Shown piece by piece: positions 13,321-22,346 of a stretch of DNA of 22,618 nucleotides. The stretch's first letter is position 1. Each line of letters opens with the position of its first letter. This DNA comes from Frankiaceae bacterium. Lineage in GTDB: Bacteria; Actinomycetota; Actinomycetes; JAVEEB01. Below the pieces are notes generated by a model, which was not told the DNA's origin, did not search any database, and worked only from the letters and a program-made list of their open reading frames with translations. The stretch lies in NCBI GenBank assembly GCA_030840665.1, contig JAVEEB010000197.1, forward strand, positions 1-22,618, read 5' to 3'. Both the position numbers and the translations under genes were made by a program.

Positions 13321-13343
13321 GACCCCAAGAAAGTTGTCCACAG
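13321..13343 (-). promoter_or_regulatory. Shared upstream element of the T7SS genes (copy 2, before WXG100)
   Basis: Read on the reverse strand: CTGTGGACAA, then CTTT, then CTTGGGGTC. It matches the element before the ATPase (3495-3515) except for one T/C change, one G/C change and two extra bases between the blocks. On the forward strand it contains TTGTCCACA (13334-13342), the DnaA box form preferred in actinobacteria. It also overlaps the expected -35 region of the divergent purS promoter. Confidence 0.5.
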
Positions 13344-13351
13344 GCCCTCGA

Positions 13352-13363
13352 TAGGCTCTGCGC
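13352..13363 (+). promoter_or_regulatory. -10 element of leaderless purS
   Basis: TAGGCT (13352-13357) lies six bases before the purS ATG, with no ribosome-binding site. This is the classic spacing for an actinobacterial leaderless transcript. The -35 is not obvious; its expected position falls within the shared T7SS element. Confidence 0.5.
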
Positions 13364-13609
13364 ATGTCGCGAGTTGTGGTGGACGTCATGCTCAAGCCCG
13401 AGATCCTCGACCCGCAGGGGCAGGCAATCATCGGCGCCCTCGGACGACTCGGCTTCGCCGGCGTCACGAGCGTTCGCCAGGGCAAGCGCTTCGAGATCGA
13501 GCTCGACGGCGACGTCGACGACGCCGCTCTTGAGCAGGTACGGCGGCTCGCCGACACCCTGCTCGCGAACCCGGTCATCGAGGACTACTCGGTCCACCTC
13601 CAGGCCTGA
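13364..13609 (+). CDS. purS: Phosphoribosylformylglycinamidine synthase subunit PurS
   Basis: This 81-residue protein matches PurS: MSRVVVDVMLKPEILDPQGQ opening, GFAGVTSVRQGKRFEIEL in the centre and a C-terminus with NPVIEDYSV. PurS is the small structural subunit of the three-part FGAM synthase, bridging PurQ (glutaminase) and PurL (synthetase) in the fourth step of purine synthesis. Normally purQ follows directly; here another gene lies between them. Transcription is probably leaderless from TAGGCT at 13352. It is divergent from the WXG100 gene with a 131-base gap that holds both promoters. Confidence 0.95.
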   Translation: MSRVVVDVMLKPEILDPQGQAIIGALGRLGFAGVTSVRQGKRFEIELDGDVDDAALEQVRRLADTLLANPVIEDYSVHLQA

Positions 13610-13687
13610 CGGCGCCGGCTGCGGTTGATCGGTGACCGGGCGGGGGATGCCGCGAGGAATGTCGTCTCGCGCCCGGAGGTCACGTAC

Positions 13688-14167
13688 GTGGAGATCAAGG
13701 TCAGCCTGTCCCTGCCCCGCGACTCCGTTTCCGTGCCCGTCATCAGGCACCTGACGACCCAGGCCCTGCGCACGCTCGACGTCGCCGAGGACTGCATCGA
13801 CGACATCGAGATGGCGCTGTCGGAGGCCTGCACCAACGTGCTGCTCCACGCGGCCAGCGGCGACGAATACTTCGTGTCCGCCGGTGTCGACGGGCTCCAC
13901 TGCGTGCTCGAGGTGATCGACAAGGGCCACGGCTTCGATGCGGCCAGCCTGTCGGCCCTCACGGCGGCCCCTTCCGCGGAACAGGGGCGCGGCATGCACC
14001 TCATGAAGCAACTGGTGGACTCGATCACTTTCACCAACCGGGCCGAGGCAGGCACGATCGTCCATATGGAGAAGTGCCTCGAATGGCGCAACGAGGACGC
14101 GGTCGGCAGGCGGCTTGTCCACGACGACCGTGAGCTGCCCCCGACTGCGCGGCCTGCGTACGGCTAG
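13688..14167 (+). CDS. RsbW-like ATP-binding protein (GHKL; anti-sigma/serine kinase family)
   Basis: With the GTG at 13688 the product is 159 residues. That start has GGAGG (13675-13679) eight bases upstream; the longer TTG start at 13625 has none. The GHKL ATP-binding boxes are clear: the N box [13 protein letters not shown], the G1 box DKGHGFD and the G2 box [13 protein letters not shown]. Proteins of this single-domain type are RsbW/SpoIIAB-like serine kinases that bind sigma factors or phosphorylate anti-anti-sigma partners. No sigma factor or STAS partner adjoins it. It lies between purS and purQ, in the same direction. Its C-terminus is a charged, non-conserved tail. Its target cannot be deduced. 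Confidence 0.85.
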   Translation: MEIKVSLSLPRDSVSVPVIRHLTTQALRTLDVAEDCIDDIEMALSEACTNVLLHAASGDEYFVSAGVDGLHCVLEVIDKGHGFDAASLSALTAAPSAEQGRGMHLMKQLVDSITFTNRAEAGTIVHMEKCLEWRNEDAVGRRLVHDDRELPPTARPAYG

Positions 14168-14177
14168 GCCCTTCCGG

Positions 14178-14217
14178 TAGGCTGGGCGCGTTCCCCGACC
14201 GCTTGGAGCGCGTCTCT
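14178..14217 (+). promoter_or_regulatory. Candidate -10 and ribosome site for purQ
   Basis: TAGGCT (14178-14183) is a good actinobacterial -10, giving a transcription start near 14190 and a leader of about 28 bases. GGAG at 14205-14208 is the ribosome site for the ATG at 14218. This decides against the in-frame TTG at 14203, which overlaps that site. It suggests purQL can be transcribed independently of purS. Confidence 0.5.
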
Positions 14218-14895
14218 ATGACTGCCCGCGTGGGTGTCGTCACCTTTCCCGGCTCCCTCGACGACCGGGACGCTTTGCGTGCGGTCGCCGCCGGCGGCTC
14301 CGAGGCCGTGGCCCTCTGGCACGCCGACACGGACCTGAGCGGCGTCGAGGCCGTCGTGCTCCCGGGCGGCTTCTCGTACGGCGACTACCTCCGTTGCGGC
14401 GCCATCGCGGCCCAATCGCCGATCGTGCGGTCGATCAAGGCCGCCGCGGCCACCGGGCTGCCCGTCCTCGGGATCTGCAACGGCTTCCAGATCCTCATGG
14501 AGTCGCACATGCTCCCTGGCGCCTTGATGCGCAACGAGAAGCTGCATTTCATCTGCCGCGACCAGACGCTCGAGATCGCGAACGCCGGCAGCGCCTGGAC
14601 GAGCGACTACACCGCCGGCCAGGTCATCCGCATCCCGATCAAGAACATCGACGGGCGGTACGTGGCTGACGAGGACACCCTCGACGAGCTGGAGGCGAAC
14701 GCGCGGGTCATCGCGTACTACGCCGGCGCCAACCCGAACGGCTCTGCGCGCGATATCGCCGGCATCACCAACGAGGCCGGCAACGTGGTCGGCATCATGC
14801 CCCACCCGGAGCACGCGATCGACCCGTTGACCGGCACGAGCGCCGACGGCCTGGGCTTCTTCACGAGCATCCTCAAGCGATTGGTGAACGCATGA
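14218..14895 (+). CDS. purQ: Phosphoribosylformylglycinamidine synthase subunit PurQ (glutaminase)
   Basis: This 225-residue class I glutamine amidotransferase supplies ammonia from glutamine to PurL. It opens [19 protein letters not shown] and carries [19 protein letters not shown]. The nucleophile is Cys87 in [11 protein letters not shown], and the catalytic His196/Glu198 pair is in MPHPEHAID. All key residues are present and the length is normal. Its stop overlaps the purL start (ATGA), so PurQ and PurL are translated together, as expected for subunits of one complex. It has its own -10-like element and ribosome site upstream. Confidence 0.97.
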   Translation: MTARVGVVTFPGSLDDRDALRAVAAGGSEAVALWHADTDLSGVEAVVLPGGFSYGDYLRCGAIAAQSPIVRSIKAAAATGLPVLGICNGFQILMESHMLPGALMRNEKLHFICRDQTLEIANAGSAWTSDYTAGQVIRIPIKNIDGRYVADEDTLDELEANARVIAYYAGANPNGSARDIAGITNEAGNVVGIMPHPEHAIDPLTGTSADGLGFFTSILKRLVNA

Positions 14896-17174
14896 CCGCG
14901 GCGACGACCCCGCACGTCGAGTCGACGCTCGACACCGTCGAGATCGCCACGCAGACGCCCGATCGCCCGCAGCGCTACCGCGAGCTGGGTGTCGCCGACG
15001 ACGAGTACCTGCGCATCCTGGAGATCCTCGGCCGCCGGCCGACGGACACCGAGCTCGCGATGTACAGCGTGATGTGGAGCGAGCACTGCTCCTACAAGTC
15101 GAGCAAAGTGCACCTGCGCCAGTTCGGCGACAAGGCCCCGAAAAGTGAGCGCCTGCTGGTCGGCATGGGCGAGAACGCGGGCGTCGTCGATGTCGGTAAC
15201 GGCATCGCCGTCACGTTCAAGATCGAAAGCCACAATCATCCCTCGTACGTCGAGCCCTACCAGGGTGCCGCAACCGGCGTCGGCGGCATCATCCGCGACA
15301 TCTTGACCATGGGCGCGCGGCCGATCGCCGTCATGGACTCCCTGCGTTTCGGCGCCCCCGACGACCCGGACACCAAGCGCCTCGTGCACGGGATCGTCAG
15401 CGGCGTCGGTGGTTACGGCAACTGCGTCGGCCTGCCCAACATCGGCGGCGAGGTCGTCTTCGACGCGTCGTACCAGGGCAATCCGCTCGTGAACGCCTTG
15501 TGCGTCGGAGTCCTGCCGAGTTCGGGCATCAAGTACGCGAAGGCCGAGGGCACAGGCAACTCCGTCATCCTCATTGGCGCGAAGACCGGCCGCGACGGCA
15601 TGGGTGGCGCGTCGATCCTGGCCAGCGCGACGTTCGAGGACGACGGCGGCCCGGCGAAGCGGCCGAGCGTGCAGGTCGGCGACCCGTTCACCGAGAAGGT
15701 GCTCATCGAGTGCTGCCTCGAACTGTTCGACAAGGACCTCGTCACCGGCATCCAGGACCTCGGCGCGGCGGGCCTCACCTGCGCGACGACCGAGACCGCT
15801 GCCGCGGGTGATGGCGGCATGCACATCTACCTCGAGCGGGTCCCGTTGCGCGAAGCCTCGATGGTGCCGCTCGAAATGCTGATGAGCGAGTCGCAGGAAC
15901 GCATGCTCGCCATCGTCACACCGGAAAACACCCAGGCGGTGCTGGATGTCTGCGCCCGTTGGGGTGCATTGGCGACCGTCATCGGCGAGGTGACCGACGG
16001 CACGACGCTGCAGATGACGTGGCACGGCGACCTCGTCGTCGACCTCGAGCCGCGCCCGCTCGCGCACGACGGCCCCGTGTACAACCGGCCGATCGCCAAG
16101 CCGACCTGGCTCGATGCGCTGCAAGCCGACTCGGCGTTGCTGCTGAAGCGTCCGACTACGGGCGACGAGCTTCGTGACACGCTGCTGCAGCTCGTCGCCT
16201 CGCCCAACCTGTGCTCGCGGTCGTGGGTCACTGACCAGTACGACCGTTTCGTGCTCGGCAACACCGCGCTCGCGCAGCCGGACGACGCGGGCGTCATCCG
16301 TCTCGACGAGGTGACCGGCCGCGGCATCGCGTTGGCCACGGACGGCAACGGCCGCTACGGACGGCTCGACCCGTACGCCGGCGCGCAGCTCGCCCTGTCG
16401 GAGGCGTACCGCAACGTCGCCGCGACCGGCGCCGAGCCGATCGCCGTCACCAACTGCCTCAATTTCGGTTCCCCGGAAGACCCCGAGGTGATGTGGCAGT
16501 TCCAGCAGGCGGTCACCGGCCTCGCGGATGCCTGCCTCGAGCTGGGCACACCCGTCACGGGCGGCAACGTCAGCTTCTACAACCAGACCGGCTCCACCGC
16601 GGTCCACCCGACGCCGGTCATCGGCGTCCTCGGCGTGATCGACGACGTGGCACGCCGCCTCGCCAGCGGGTGGCAGGAGGCCGGGCTGCAGATCTGGCTG
16701 CTCGGTACGACGCGCGACGAGTTCGGCGGCTCCGAGTGGGCGCACGTCGTTCACGATCACCTCGGGGGTGTGCCGCCCGTCGTCGACCTCGACGCCGAAC
16801 GGCGCCTCGCCCGCGTGCTGGGTGAGGCCTCCCGGGCGCAGCTCGCCGTCGCGGCGCACGACCTCTCCGACGGTGGGCTCGCGCAGACGCTCGTCGAGTC
16901 CTGCCTCAGGTTTGGCGTCGGCGCGACCGTCGCATTGCCGGCCGGCGCGGACGCGTTCGTGAGCCTGTTCAGTGAGTCCGTCGCCCGCGCGATCGTCGCA
17001 GTGCCGACTGCGAGCGAGTTGGCCCTCGCGGCTCTTGCAGCGGAGCACGGGATCGCCGCGACGAAGCTCGGGGTCACCGGCGGCGACTGGCTGGTCGTGA
17101 CGGACCAGTTCACCCTCCCGTTGGACGACCTGAGCGACGCGCACACAGGGACGCTGCCGCGGCTGTTCGGCTGA
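14892..17174 (+). CDS. purL: Phosphoribosylformylglycinamidine synthase subunit PurL
   Basis: At 760 residues this is the small (three-subunit) form of PurL, which converts FGAR, ATP and ammonia to FGAM. Diagnostic blocks are [12 protein letters not shown] (His65), the ATP and Mg-binding [23 protein letters not shown] region, GLPNIGGEV, and the second half repeat with [32 protein letters not shown] and [14 protein letters not shown]. It is intact, with the tandem AIRS-like halves expected. It overlaps purQ by four bases and is followed after two bases by the next gene, so the three are probably one operon. Confidence 0.97.
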   Translation: MTAATTPHVESTLDTVEIATQTPDRPQRYRELGVADDEYLRILEILGRRPTDTELAMYSVMWSEHCSYKSSKVHLRQFGDKAPKSERLLVGMGENAGVVDVGNGIAVTFKIESHNHPSYVEPYQGAATGVGGIIRDILTMGARPIAVMDSLRFGAPDDPDTKRLVHGIVSGVGGYGNCVGLPNIGGEVVFDASYQGNPLVNALCVGVLPSSGIKYAKAEGTGNSVILIGAKTGRDGMGGASILASATFEDDGGPAKRPSVQVGDPFTEKVLIECCLELFDKDLVTGIQDLGAAGLTCATTETAAAGDGGMHIYLERVPLREASMVPLEMLMSESQERMLAIVTPENTQAVLDVCARWGALATVIGEVTDGTTLQMTWHGDLVVDLEPRPLAHDGPVYNRPIAKPTWLDALQADSALLLKRPTTGDELRDTLLQLVASPNLCSRSWVTDQYDRFVLGNTALAQPDDAGVIRLDEVTGRGIALATDGNGRYGRLDPYAGAQLALSEAYRNVAATGAEPIAVTNCLNFGSPEDPEVMWQFQQAVTGLADACLELGTPVTGGNVSFYNQTGSTAVHPTPVIGVLGVIDDVARRLASGWQEAGLQIWLLGTTRDEFGGSEWAHVVHDHLGGVPPVVDLDAERRLARVLGEASRAQLAVAAHDLSDGGLAQTLVESCLRFGVGATVALPAGADAFVSLFSESVARAIVAVPTASELALAALAAEHGIAATKLGVTGGDWLVVTDQFTLPLDDLSDAHTGTLPRLFG

Positions 17175-17176
17175 GC

Positions 17177-17926
17177 GTGGCCGGCCCGCGCGCGTTCCGT
17201 CCGTCGTACGACGACTTGACCCGCGGTTTCCTCGCACAGACTCAGCTGTTGGTCGACACGCTCGCCGCGACCGGCCCCGACGAACCGACGCTGATCCCGG
17301 GTTGGCGCACGCGCGAGATGGTCACGCACCTCGTGCGCGGGTTGCGCGTCCTGCTCGATTCACCAGCCACGGGCAAGCGGGCGACGATCGACGTGAACGG
17401 CTGGGCCGCGGCCATCCCAGCGGCTGCGGCGGACATCGACGAGTCCGCGCGGCACGACGCGGGCACCATGGACGAGCTGCGGGACCGGGTCGTGGCGAAC
17501 CGGGCGCTGATCGCCGAGCTGGCTCCCGACGACGTGCTCGAGACCAAGCGCGGGCCGATGCGCGCGGACGACGTCATCATCACGCGCTGCATCGAGGTGA
17601 CGCTGCATTCGCTGGACCTCGCGACGCCCGCGCCTTTGGATGACACGTGCACCCGCATTGTCGTGCGCGCGTTGCTCGACGTGCTGGCGATGCGCCACCC
17701 GGGGCGCAGCGTCGAGGTGCGCGTCCCGCCGTACGCAGCCATTCAATGCATCGAAGGACCAACCCACACACGCGGTACGCCGCCGAATACCGTCGAGTGC
17801 GACGGCGTGACCTGGCTGCTGCTGGCGGGCGGCCGCCTGTCGTGGGCCGATGCGGTGGGCGAAGGGCGCGTCCGGCCGAGCGGCATTCGAGCTGACCTCG
17901 CCCCCGTGTTGCCGTTGCTCTCGTAG
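17177..17926 (+). CDS. Maleylpyruvate-isomerase-family mycothiol-dependent protein with SCP2-like C-terminus
   Basis: This is a 249-residue soluble protein. The N-terminal part (about 10-165) is a DinB/MDMPI-type helical bundle: LIPGWRTREMVTHLVRG with the putative metal ligand His51, and IITRCIEVTLHSLDLA with further Glu/His candidates. The C-terminal 80 residues (RSVEVRVPP... VTWLLLAGGRLSWADAVGEGRVRPSG) resemble the sterol-carrier-like domain often fused to it. Family members use mycothiol as thiol cofactor; the substrate here is unknown. It starts two bases after the purL stop (GTG). A homologue in this place, before purF, is common in actinobacteria as I recall it. Its last codon (TAG) forms part of the next gene's -10. 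Confidence 0.75.
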   Translation: MAGPRAFRPSYDDLTRGFLAQTQLLVDTLAATGPDEPTLIPGWRTREMVTHLVRGLRVLLDSPATGKRATIDVNGWAAAIPAAAADIDESARHDAGTMDELRDRVVANRALIAELAPDDVLETKRGPMRADDVIITRCIEVTLHSLDLATPAPLDDTCTRIVVRALLDVLAMRHPGRSVEVRVPPYAAIQCIEGPTHTRGTPPNTVECDGVTWLLLAGGRLSWADAVGEGRVRPSGIRADLAPVLPLLS

Positions 17927-17938
17927 GCTCGCCCGGTC
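17924..17938 (+). promoter_or_regulatory. -10 element of the leaderless MFS gene
   Basis: TAGGCT (17924-17929) ends nine bases before the ATG at 17939 and no ribosome site lies between. The element uses the stop codon of the preceding gene as its first three bases. No clear -35 is visible. Confidence 0.4.
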
Positions 17939-19201
17939 ATGAGAATCTCAGCCCCTGTGCGGCGGTTGCCCCGACTCCCAGCCGTGCTCCGCGACGAACG
18001 GCAATACCGCCTCCTGTTCACGGGGCAGCTGCTGTCGATCCTCGGCGACCGGATGACCGGCGTGGTGCTGCCGTTCGCGGTGCTCGCCATCGGCGGCGGG
18101 CTGAGCGGGGTGGCGGTTGTGTCCACCGCCCAGTTCCTGCCGTTCGCGGTCCTGGCCTTGCCGGCAGGCGTCTGGGCCGACCGACTCGACCGCAAGCGCA
18201 TCCTCATCGCCTCGGACCTCATCCGGTTCTTCTGCCAGGTGACGGCGGGCGTGCTGCTGCTGACCGGCACCGCGACCGTGACGCACTTGGCCGCCTTGGC
18301 GGCCATCTACGGCGCGGCCGACGCGTTCTTCGCCCCGTCCTTCACCGGCCTGTTGCCGCGCACAGTGTCGCCGGACAACATCCAGGCCGCCAACGCGGTT
18401 CTCGGTGTCACGTACGCCACGGGTTCGATAGTGGGGCCGGTGTTGGCCGGCGTCCTCATCGCCTACGCCGGTGGGCCCGGCGTCGCGATCCTCTTCGACG
18501 CCGCAACGTTCGCCTTCTCCGTGAGCTGCCTGGTGAGGCTGCATCCCCGGCCGGCGGAAAGTGTCGTCGCACACGAGGAGAGACCGCCGTTTTTCACGAG
18601 CCTGCGTGAGGGCTGGCGCGAGGTGCGTGGCCGGGCCTGGGTCCGTGCGTTCATGGGCGGGCTCGCTTGTTACCACGTCATCGTGCTCCCGGCGATCTTC
18701 GTACTCGGGCCGGTCCTGGCTGCCCGGGAGATGGACGGCGCCCGCTCGTGGGCCCTCATCACGACGGGCTTCGGCGTCGGCTCGATGCTCGGCAACTTCT
18801 TGTTGCTGCGCTGGCGACCCACGTTCGCCATGCGGGTCGCGGCGCTGATGCTCATCGGCGCCTCCAGTCAGGCCGTCGTCATCGGCAGCGGGTTGCCGCC
18901 GCTCGCGATCGGCGGGCTGGAGGTCCTGGCCGGGATCTGCGTCACGGGCGCGTTCACCTTGTGGGACACGTCTTTGCAGGAGCACATCCCCGACCGGGCC
19001 TTGTCGCGCGTCTCGAGCTACGACTACCTCACCAGCGTCGGCCTCATCCCCGTCGGAAACATCGTGGCAGGCTTGGTGAGCGGAGCGGTGGGCCTGCGCC
19101 CGTCACTGATCGGGATGTCGATCATCGGCATGACCATCGCAGCCCTCGTGGCCAGCGTGCCGGCGGTGCGGCGCCTTCCCCGCGGCGCCACGGTCGGCTG
19201 A
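17939..19201 (+). CDS. MFS transporter (EntS-like / MFS_3 drug or metabolite exporter)
   Basis: A 420-residue integral membrane protein with about 12 hydrophobic helices. The loop after TM2 has the MFS motif A variant GVWADRLDRKRILIASDLIR, characteristic of the MFS_3/EntS branch. Family-like features include the opening RLLFTGQLLSILGDRMTGVVLPFAVL, TFAFSVSCLVRLHP before a cytosolic loop near the middle, and WDTSLQEHIPDRALSRVSSYD in the second half. Family members export small molecules by proton antiport; the substrate cannot be read from sequence. It lies between the purL operon and purF and converges with the subtilase gene, 22 bases away. It probably has its own promoter (TAGGCT at 17924). 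Confidence 0.9.
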   Translation: MRISAPVRRLPRLPAVLRDERQYRLLFTGQLLSILGDRMTGVVLPFAVLAIGGGLSGVAVVSTAQFLPFAVLALPAGVWADRLDRKRILIASDLIRFFCQVTAGVLLLTGTATVTHLAALAAIYGAADAFFAPSFTGLLPRTVSPDNIQAANAVLGVTYATGSIVGPVLAGVLIAYAGGPGVAILFDAATFAFSVSCLVRLHPRPAESVVAHEERPPFFTSLREGWREVRGRAWVRAFMGGLACYHVIVLPAIFVLGPVLAAREMDGARSWALITTGFGVGSMLGNFLLLRWRPTFAMRVAALMLIGASSQAVVIGSGLPPLAIGGLEVLAGICVTGAFTLWDTSLQEHIPDRALSRVSSYDYLTSVGLIPVGNIVAGLVSGAVGLRPSLIGMSIIGMTIAALVASVPAVRRLPRGATVG

Positions 19202-19223
19202 CACCGTTCGCGGACGCGCAGGG

Positions 19224-22200
19224 TCAGTGCGCCCCGGTCGTGAACGTGAACCGGCTCGCGTAGGGTCGCGCACCGTCGCGCACACCGTTCACGATCACTG
19301 TGTACGGGACGCTGGCCGCCAACAGGTGCAGGGGCCGCAGGGTCACGCGTCGATGCACCGCGTCGTACACGATTCTTGTGGGCACTGTGCTCTGGTTCCT
19401 GCCGTCGACCAGCCGCACTGTCTGCGCACTCACGCTGGTGGAGTGGACGGGGCGGGCGAACTGCACGGCAGGGACCACCGAGCGCGGCACGCCATGGGCA
19501 CTCTCGCGCGGGGAATGCGCCAGCACCACCTCGGGAGTCGGCAGCTGGTGGGCCAGAACGTACGTGAACGACGAAGTACGGCTGACGACTTCGGCGAGGC
19601 CGTCTCCATCCAGATCGCCGACGGCCTGCCCGTTCGGCGGTGTCTGCACGTCCGTGGATGACAGGCTGACGACCGATGGTGAGTGGGGAGCGCCGCTCGC
19701 GTCGACGCTGAAGACCACGACAGAGCGCGTGCTCGTGATGACGATGTCCTTGCGCCCGTCGCCGTTCACGTCAGCAGCGTCGACCGGGCCGTTTCCACCC
19801 GCATACGTTGCCGTTCCACCGATGCTGAATCCGGTCGACTCCTGGCGCATGACCGTCACAGAACCCTTGCGTGCATAGCGATCCGCCGTCGTGATGATGT
19901 CGGCGAGGCCGTCGCCGGTTACGTCCGCGACCTCGAGGCCCGTGATGCCGGACGTGCTCGACGGAGCGATGACTGCCGGCGTGTAGGAGGACCCGTTGTC
20001 GGTGAACATCGTCACGTTGGGGGACCCGTCGATGACGGCGAAGTCGGGGGTCGAATCGCCGTTCAGGTCACCGACTTCAATTTCGTTCGCGTGCACGGTG
20101 CCGACGATGTCGTGCTGCCACACGCCCTTTACCAGCGAGAAGACCGCGAGCCCGTTCGGTCCCCCGCCGGCGTCCTTGGTCTGGGCCACGACGCGCCCGC
20201 CGCCGGCGTGCGGGATGACCGCGACGGTGCCGCCGATGGTGCCCGGGATCAACCCTTTGTCGAGGAGGCCTCCGCGCGTGGTCTGCGCGAACAGTTGCAC
20301 GCCCGCGTCAGTGCCGAGCAGCACGTCGCGGCGCCCGTCACCGGTCACATCGCCGATAGCGATCGCGCCTTGGCCGGGCCAGAAGAAGCGCGCGTCGTAG
20401 TACGTGCGCTTCGTGGTGATCGGACCGGCGCGGCCAGGCACGACCGTCAGGAAGGAAGGGCCGCCGAAGGACGCCGCCGAGGACAGCACCAGGTCGTTCG
20501 TGCCGTCGCCCGTGACGTCGCCGATCGCCGCCCCGCCGCTCTGGGTGTCGAAATCTGCAGCAGTGACAGGGGAAAAGCCGACGTTGGGCGACAGCGTGGG
20601 CGCAATGGTCACCGTGTAGGGGCGCGGGCTCCGGCACGGGAACTGGTTGCGCACGCTGACGTAGTAGTCGCCGGCGGCGGGCAGCCAAACGTCCATCAGG
20701 ACCGGCTGCCCACTGTCATCGGCGGCGCCGCCGCGCAACGCGTGGAGCTGCCCGTCGTACATGCTGACCATCGGCGTGAAGCTCTGCGGGCCGTCGTCAC
20801 GGAACGAGTTGGCGCCCGTCACGCGCACGCGGGCCCACACCGGTCCCGTCGCGTGATACCGGAACCAGTCGACGTCACCCTCGAGGCCGATGGTGCGGGT
20901 CGCCGGGAATGCCGTCTCGGCGTGCAGCGGTGAATCGTTCGTGTCCGAGGCGCCGCCGCTGATCCGGCGTGTGGGCGCCCCTCCCAGTGCCGCGAAAGCG
21001 TCGACGACACCGAACCCGTAGTACTGGTCGTGGCCCGGTGCCCCCGCGTCGCGAGCGGTCGCGGTGATGTGGCGGCGGACGTGCGCGACCGTCCACGTCG
21101 GATGTTGGGCCCGGACCAGTGCCGCAATGCCCGACACGTACGGCGCCGAGAAGGACGTGCCTGACTCGGTCACGTAGTCGCTCGCGCCGGGGAACCGCAG
21201 CGCGGTGCTGAGCACGTTCCAACCGGGTGCGGCGACGTCAACCCAGTCGCCGTAGCTCGAGAACTGGGTGAGGGCTCCCGTGGAGTCGGTTGCCGCGACG
21301 GCGAGCGCCGAGCTGTACGCCGCCGGGTACTGCGTCACGCCCGTCCCGTCGTTGCCCGCGGCGACGACGACGAGCGCGCCCTTGCGGGTCGCGTAGTCCA
21401 CCGCAGTCCGCAGGACGTCGTCTGCTTCCGGGCCGCCGAGCGAGAGGTTGATGACCGATGCGCCGTGGTTGGCCGCCCAGACGATGCCCTTGGCGATCGT
21501 GTCGTCGAAGCCGTACCCGTCCGCGTCGAGCACCCGCACCGGCATGATCCGGGCGTTCCACACGACGCCGGCGATGCCCCGCTTGTTGTCCGGCGCCGCC
21601 CCGATGATGCCCGCGACCTGGGTGCCGTGCCCGTTGCCGTCCTGCGGCTTGTTGTCGTTCTCGACGAAGTCGTAGCCGGGCACCAGTCGCCCCGCGAGGT
21701 CGGGGTGTTTGAGGTCGACGCCCGTGTCGACGACCGCGACGATCATCGGCGAGGTGTGCCGCACTGCCCACGCGGCGGGCAGCCGCATCAAGCGGGCGTT
21801 GGCCGCCTCGGATTTCGCGTACGCCGGGTCCGTCGGGATCACCGGCGGCCCGAACGAGCGGCTGGCACTGGGCTGGGCAGTGGTGCTGGGCTGGGCAGTG
21901 GTGCTGGGCTGGGCAGTGGTGCTGGGCTGGGCGGGCAGTCCGGTGGCGCGACGGCGGTACACCCGCTGCACCTCGGCCACGGCTTGGTCGGCGCTGAGGG
22001 CCACGATCGTGCGAGTGAGGTCCCCGGTGACGGCCACCCGCACATAGGGCGTCCCGTCGACCCGTTCCGGAGCGCTCGCGCCGGCGATCTCGAGCGCATG
22101 CGCCTGGGCCTGCCGCGGGGCTCCGTCGGCGAAGCGAACGAGGAGCCGGTCAGTCGCGTACGAGCCGGCGGCGGGGGATGCGGCAGAAGCGGTGGTCACC

Positions 22201-22346
22201 AAGGCGCCGGCCGCGGGGACGGGCCGCCGTGCCGCGGCGACGGCAGTCGTGGCCGGCGCGACGGCGAGCGACACGAGCGTGGCGGCCAGCGCGCTGGCGG
22301 CAACTAACGACGTCGGCCCGCGGCGAGCAACGGGCGGACCCGGCAT
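19224..22346 (-). CDS. Secreted S8 subtilisin-like protease with VCBS/FG-GAP repeats and C-terminal Ig-like domain
   Basis: The product is 1040 residues. A Sec signal peptide (about 1-40) is followed by a fervidolysin-like propeptide (about 63-130, TDRLLVRFADGAPRQAQ), a QPSTTA-repeat linker, and a subtilase domain with Asp207 (VAVVDTGVDLKHPDL), His240 (GNGHGTQVAGIIG), the oxyanion region VVAAGND and Ser398 (ESGTSFSAPYVSG). A pre-peptidase C-terminal-like domain follows. Then come at least six calcium-loop repeats of the FG-GAP/VCBS type: DVTGDGTNDL, DVTGDGRRDV, DLNGDSTPDF, DVTGDGLADI, DVNGDGRKDI and DLDGDGLAEV. The end resembles a Big_5 Ig domain. No C-terminal TM helix or sorting signal is seen, so it is not a mycosin. 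The ATG is preceded by GGGAG. It is probably an extracellular degradative enzyme. Confidence 0.9.
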   Translation of the reverse strand: MPGPPVARRGPTSLVAASALAATLVSLAVAPATTAVAAARRPVPAAGALVTTASAASPAAGSYATDRLLVRFADGAPRQAQAHALEIAGASAPERVDGTPYVRVAVTGDLTRTIVALSADQAVAEVQRVYRRRATGLPAQPSTTAQPSTTAQPSTTAQPSASRSFGPPVIPTDPAYAKSEAANARLMRLPAAWAVRHTSPMIVAVVDTGVDLKHPDLAGRLVPGYDFVENDNKPQDGNGHGTQVAGIIGAAPDNKRGIAGVVWNARIMPVRVLDADGYGFDDTIAKGIVWAANHGASVINLSLGGPEADDVLRTAVDYATRKGALVVVAAGNDGTGVTQYPAAYSSALAVAATDSTGALTQFSSYGDWVDVAAPGWNVLSTALRFPGASDYVTESGTSFSAPYVSGIAALVRAQHPTWTVAHVRRHITATARDAGAPGHDQYYGFGVVDAFAALGGAPTRRISGGASDTNDSPLHAETAFPATRTIGLEGDVDWFRYHATGPVWARVRVTGANSFRDDGPQSFTPMVSMYDGQLHALRGGAADDSGQPVLMDVWLPAAGDYYVSVRNQFPCRSPRPYTVTIAPTLSPNVGFSPVTAADFDTQSGGAAIGDVTGDGTNDLVLSSAASFGGPSFLTVVPGRAGPITTKRTYYDARFFWPGQGAIAIGDVTGDGRRDVLLGTDAGVQLFAQTTRGGLLDKGLIPGTIGGTVAVIPHAGGGRVVAQTKDAGGGPNGLAVFSLVKGVWQHDIVGTVHANEIEVGDLNGDSTPDFAVIDGSPNVTMFTDNGSSYTPAVIAPSSTSGITGLEVADVTGDGLADIITTADRYARKGSVTVMRQESTGFSIGGTATYAGGNGPVDAADVNGDGRKDIVITSTRSVVVFSVDASGAPHSPSVVSLSSTDVQTPPNGQAVGDLDGDGLAEVVSRTSSFTYVLAHQLPTPEVVLAHSPRESAHGVPRSVVPAVQFARPVHSTSVSAQTVRLVDGRNQSTVPTRIVYDAVHRRVTLRPLHLLAASVPYTVIVNGVRDGARPYASRFTFTTGAH
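21868..21932 (-). repeat. 18-bp tandem repeat coding for a QPSTTA linker
   Basis: Three perfect 18-base units (21868-21885, 21886-21903, 21904-21921) and a partial fourth encode QPSTTA repeats. They lie between the propeptide and the catalytic domain of the subtilase. The in-frame, identical copies suggest recent slippage and length variation between strains. Confidence 0.85.

Noticed and set aside
14718..17237. 839-codon reverse-strand open frame opposite purL
   Set aside because: PurL on the forward strand is complete and unmistakable; the reverse frame is open only because rare codons are avoided.
19683..20933. 416-codon forward frame opposite the subtilase
   Set aside because: Shadow of the VCBS-repeat region; rich in RDD/VxD patterns created by the repeats on the other strand.
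19224..22346. Idea that the subtilase is the mycosin (MycP) of the type VII system
   Set aside because: It has VCBS repeats and an Ig-like tail, no C-terminal membrane helix, and is more than twice mycosin length.
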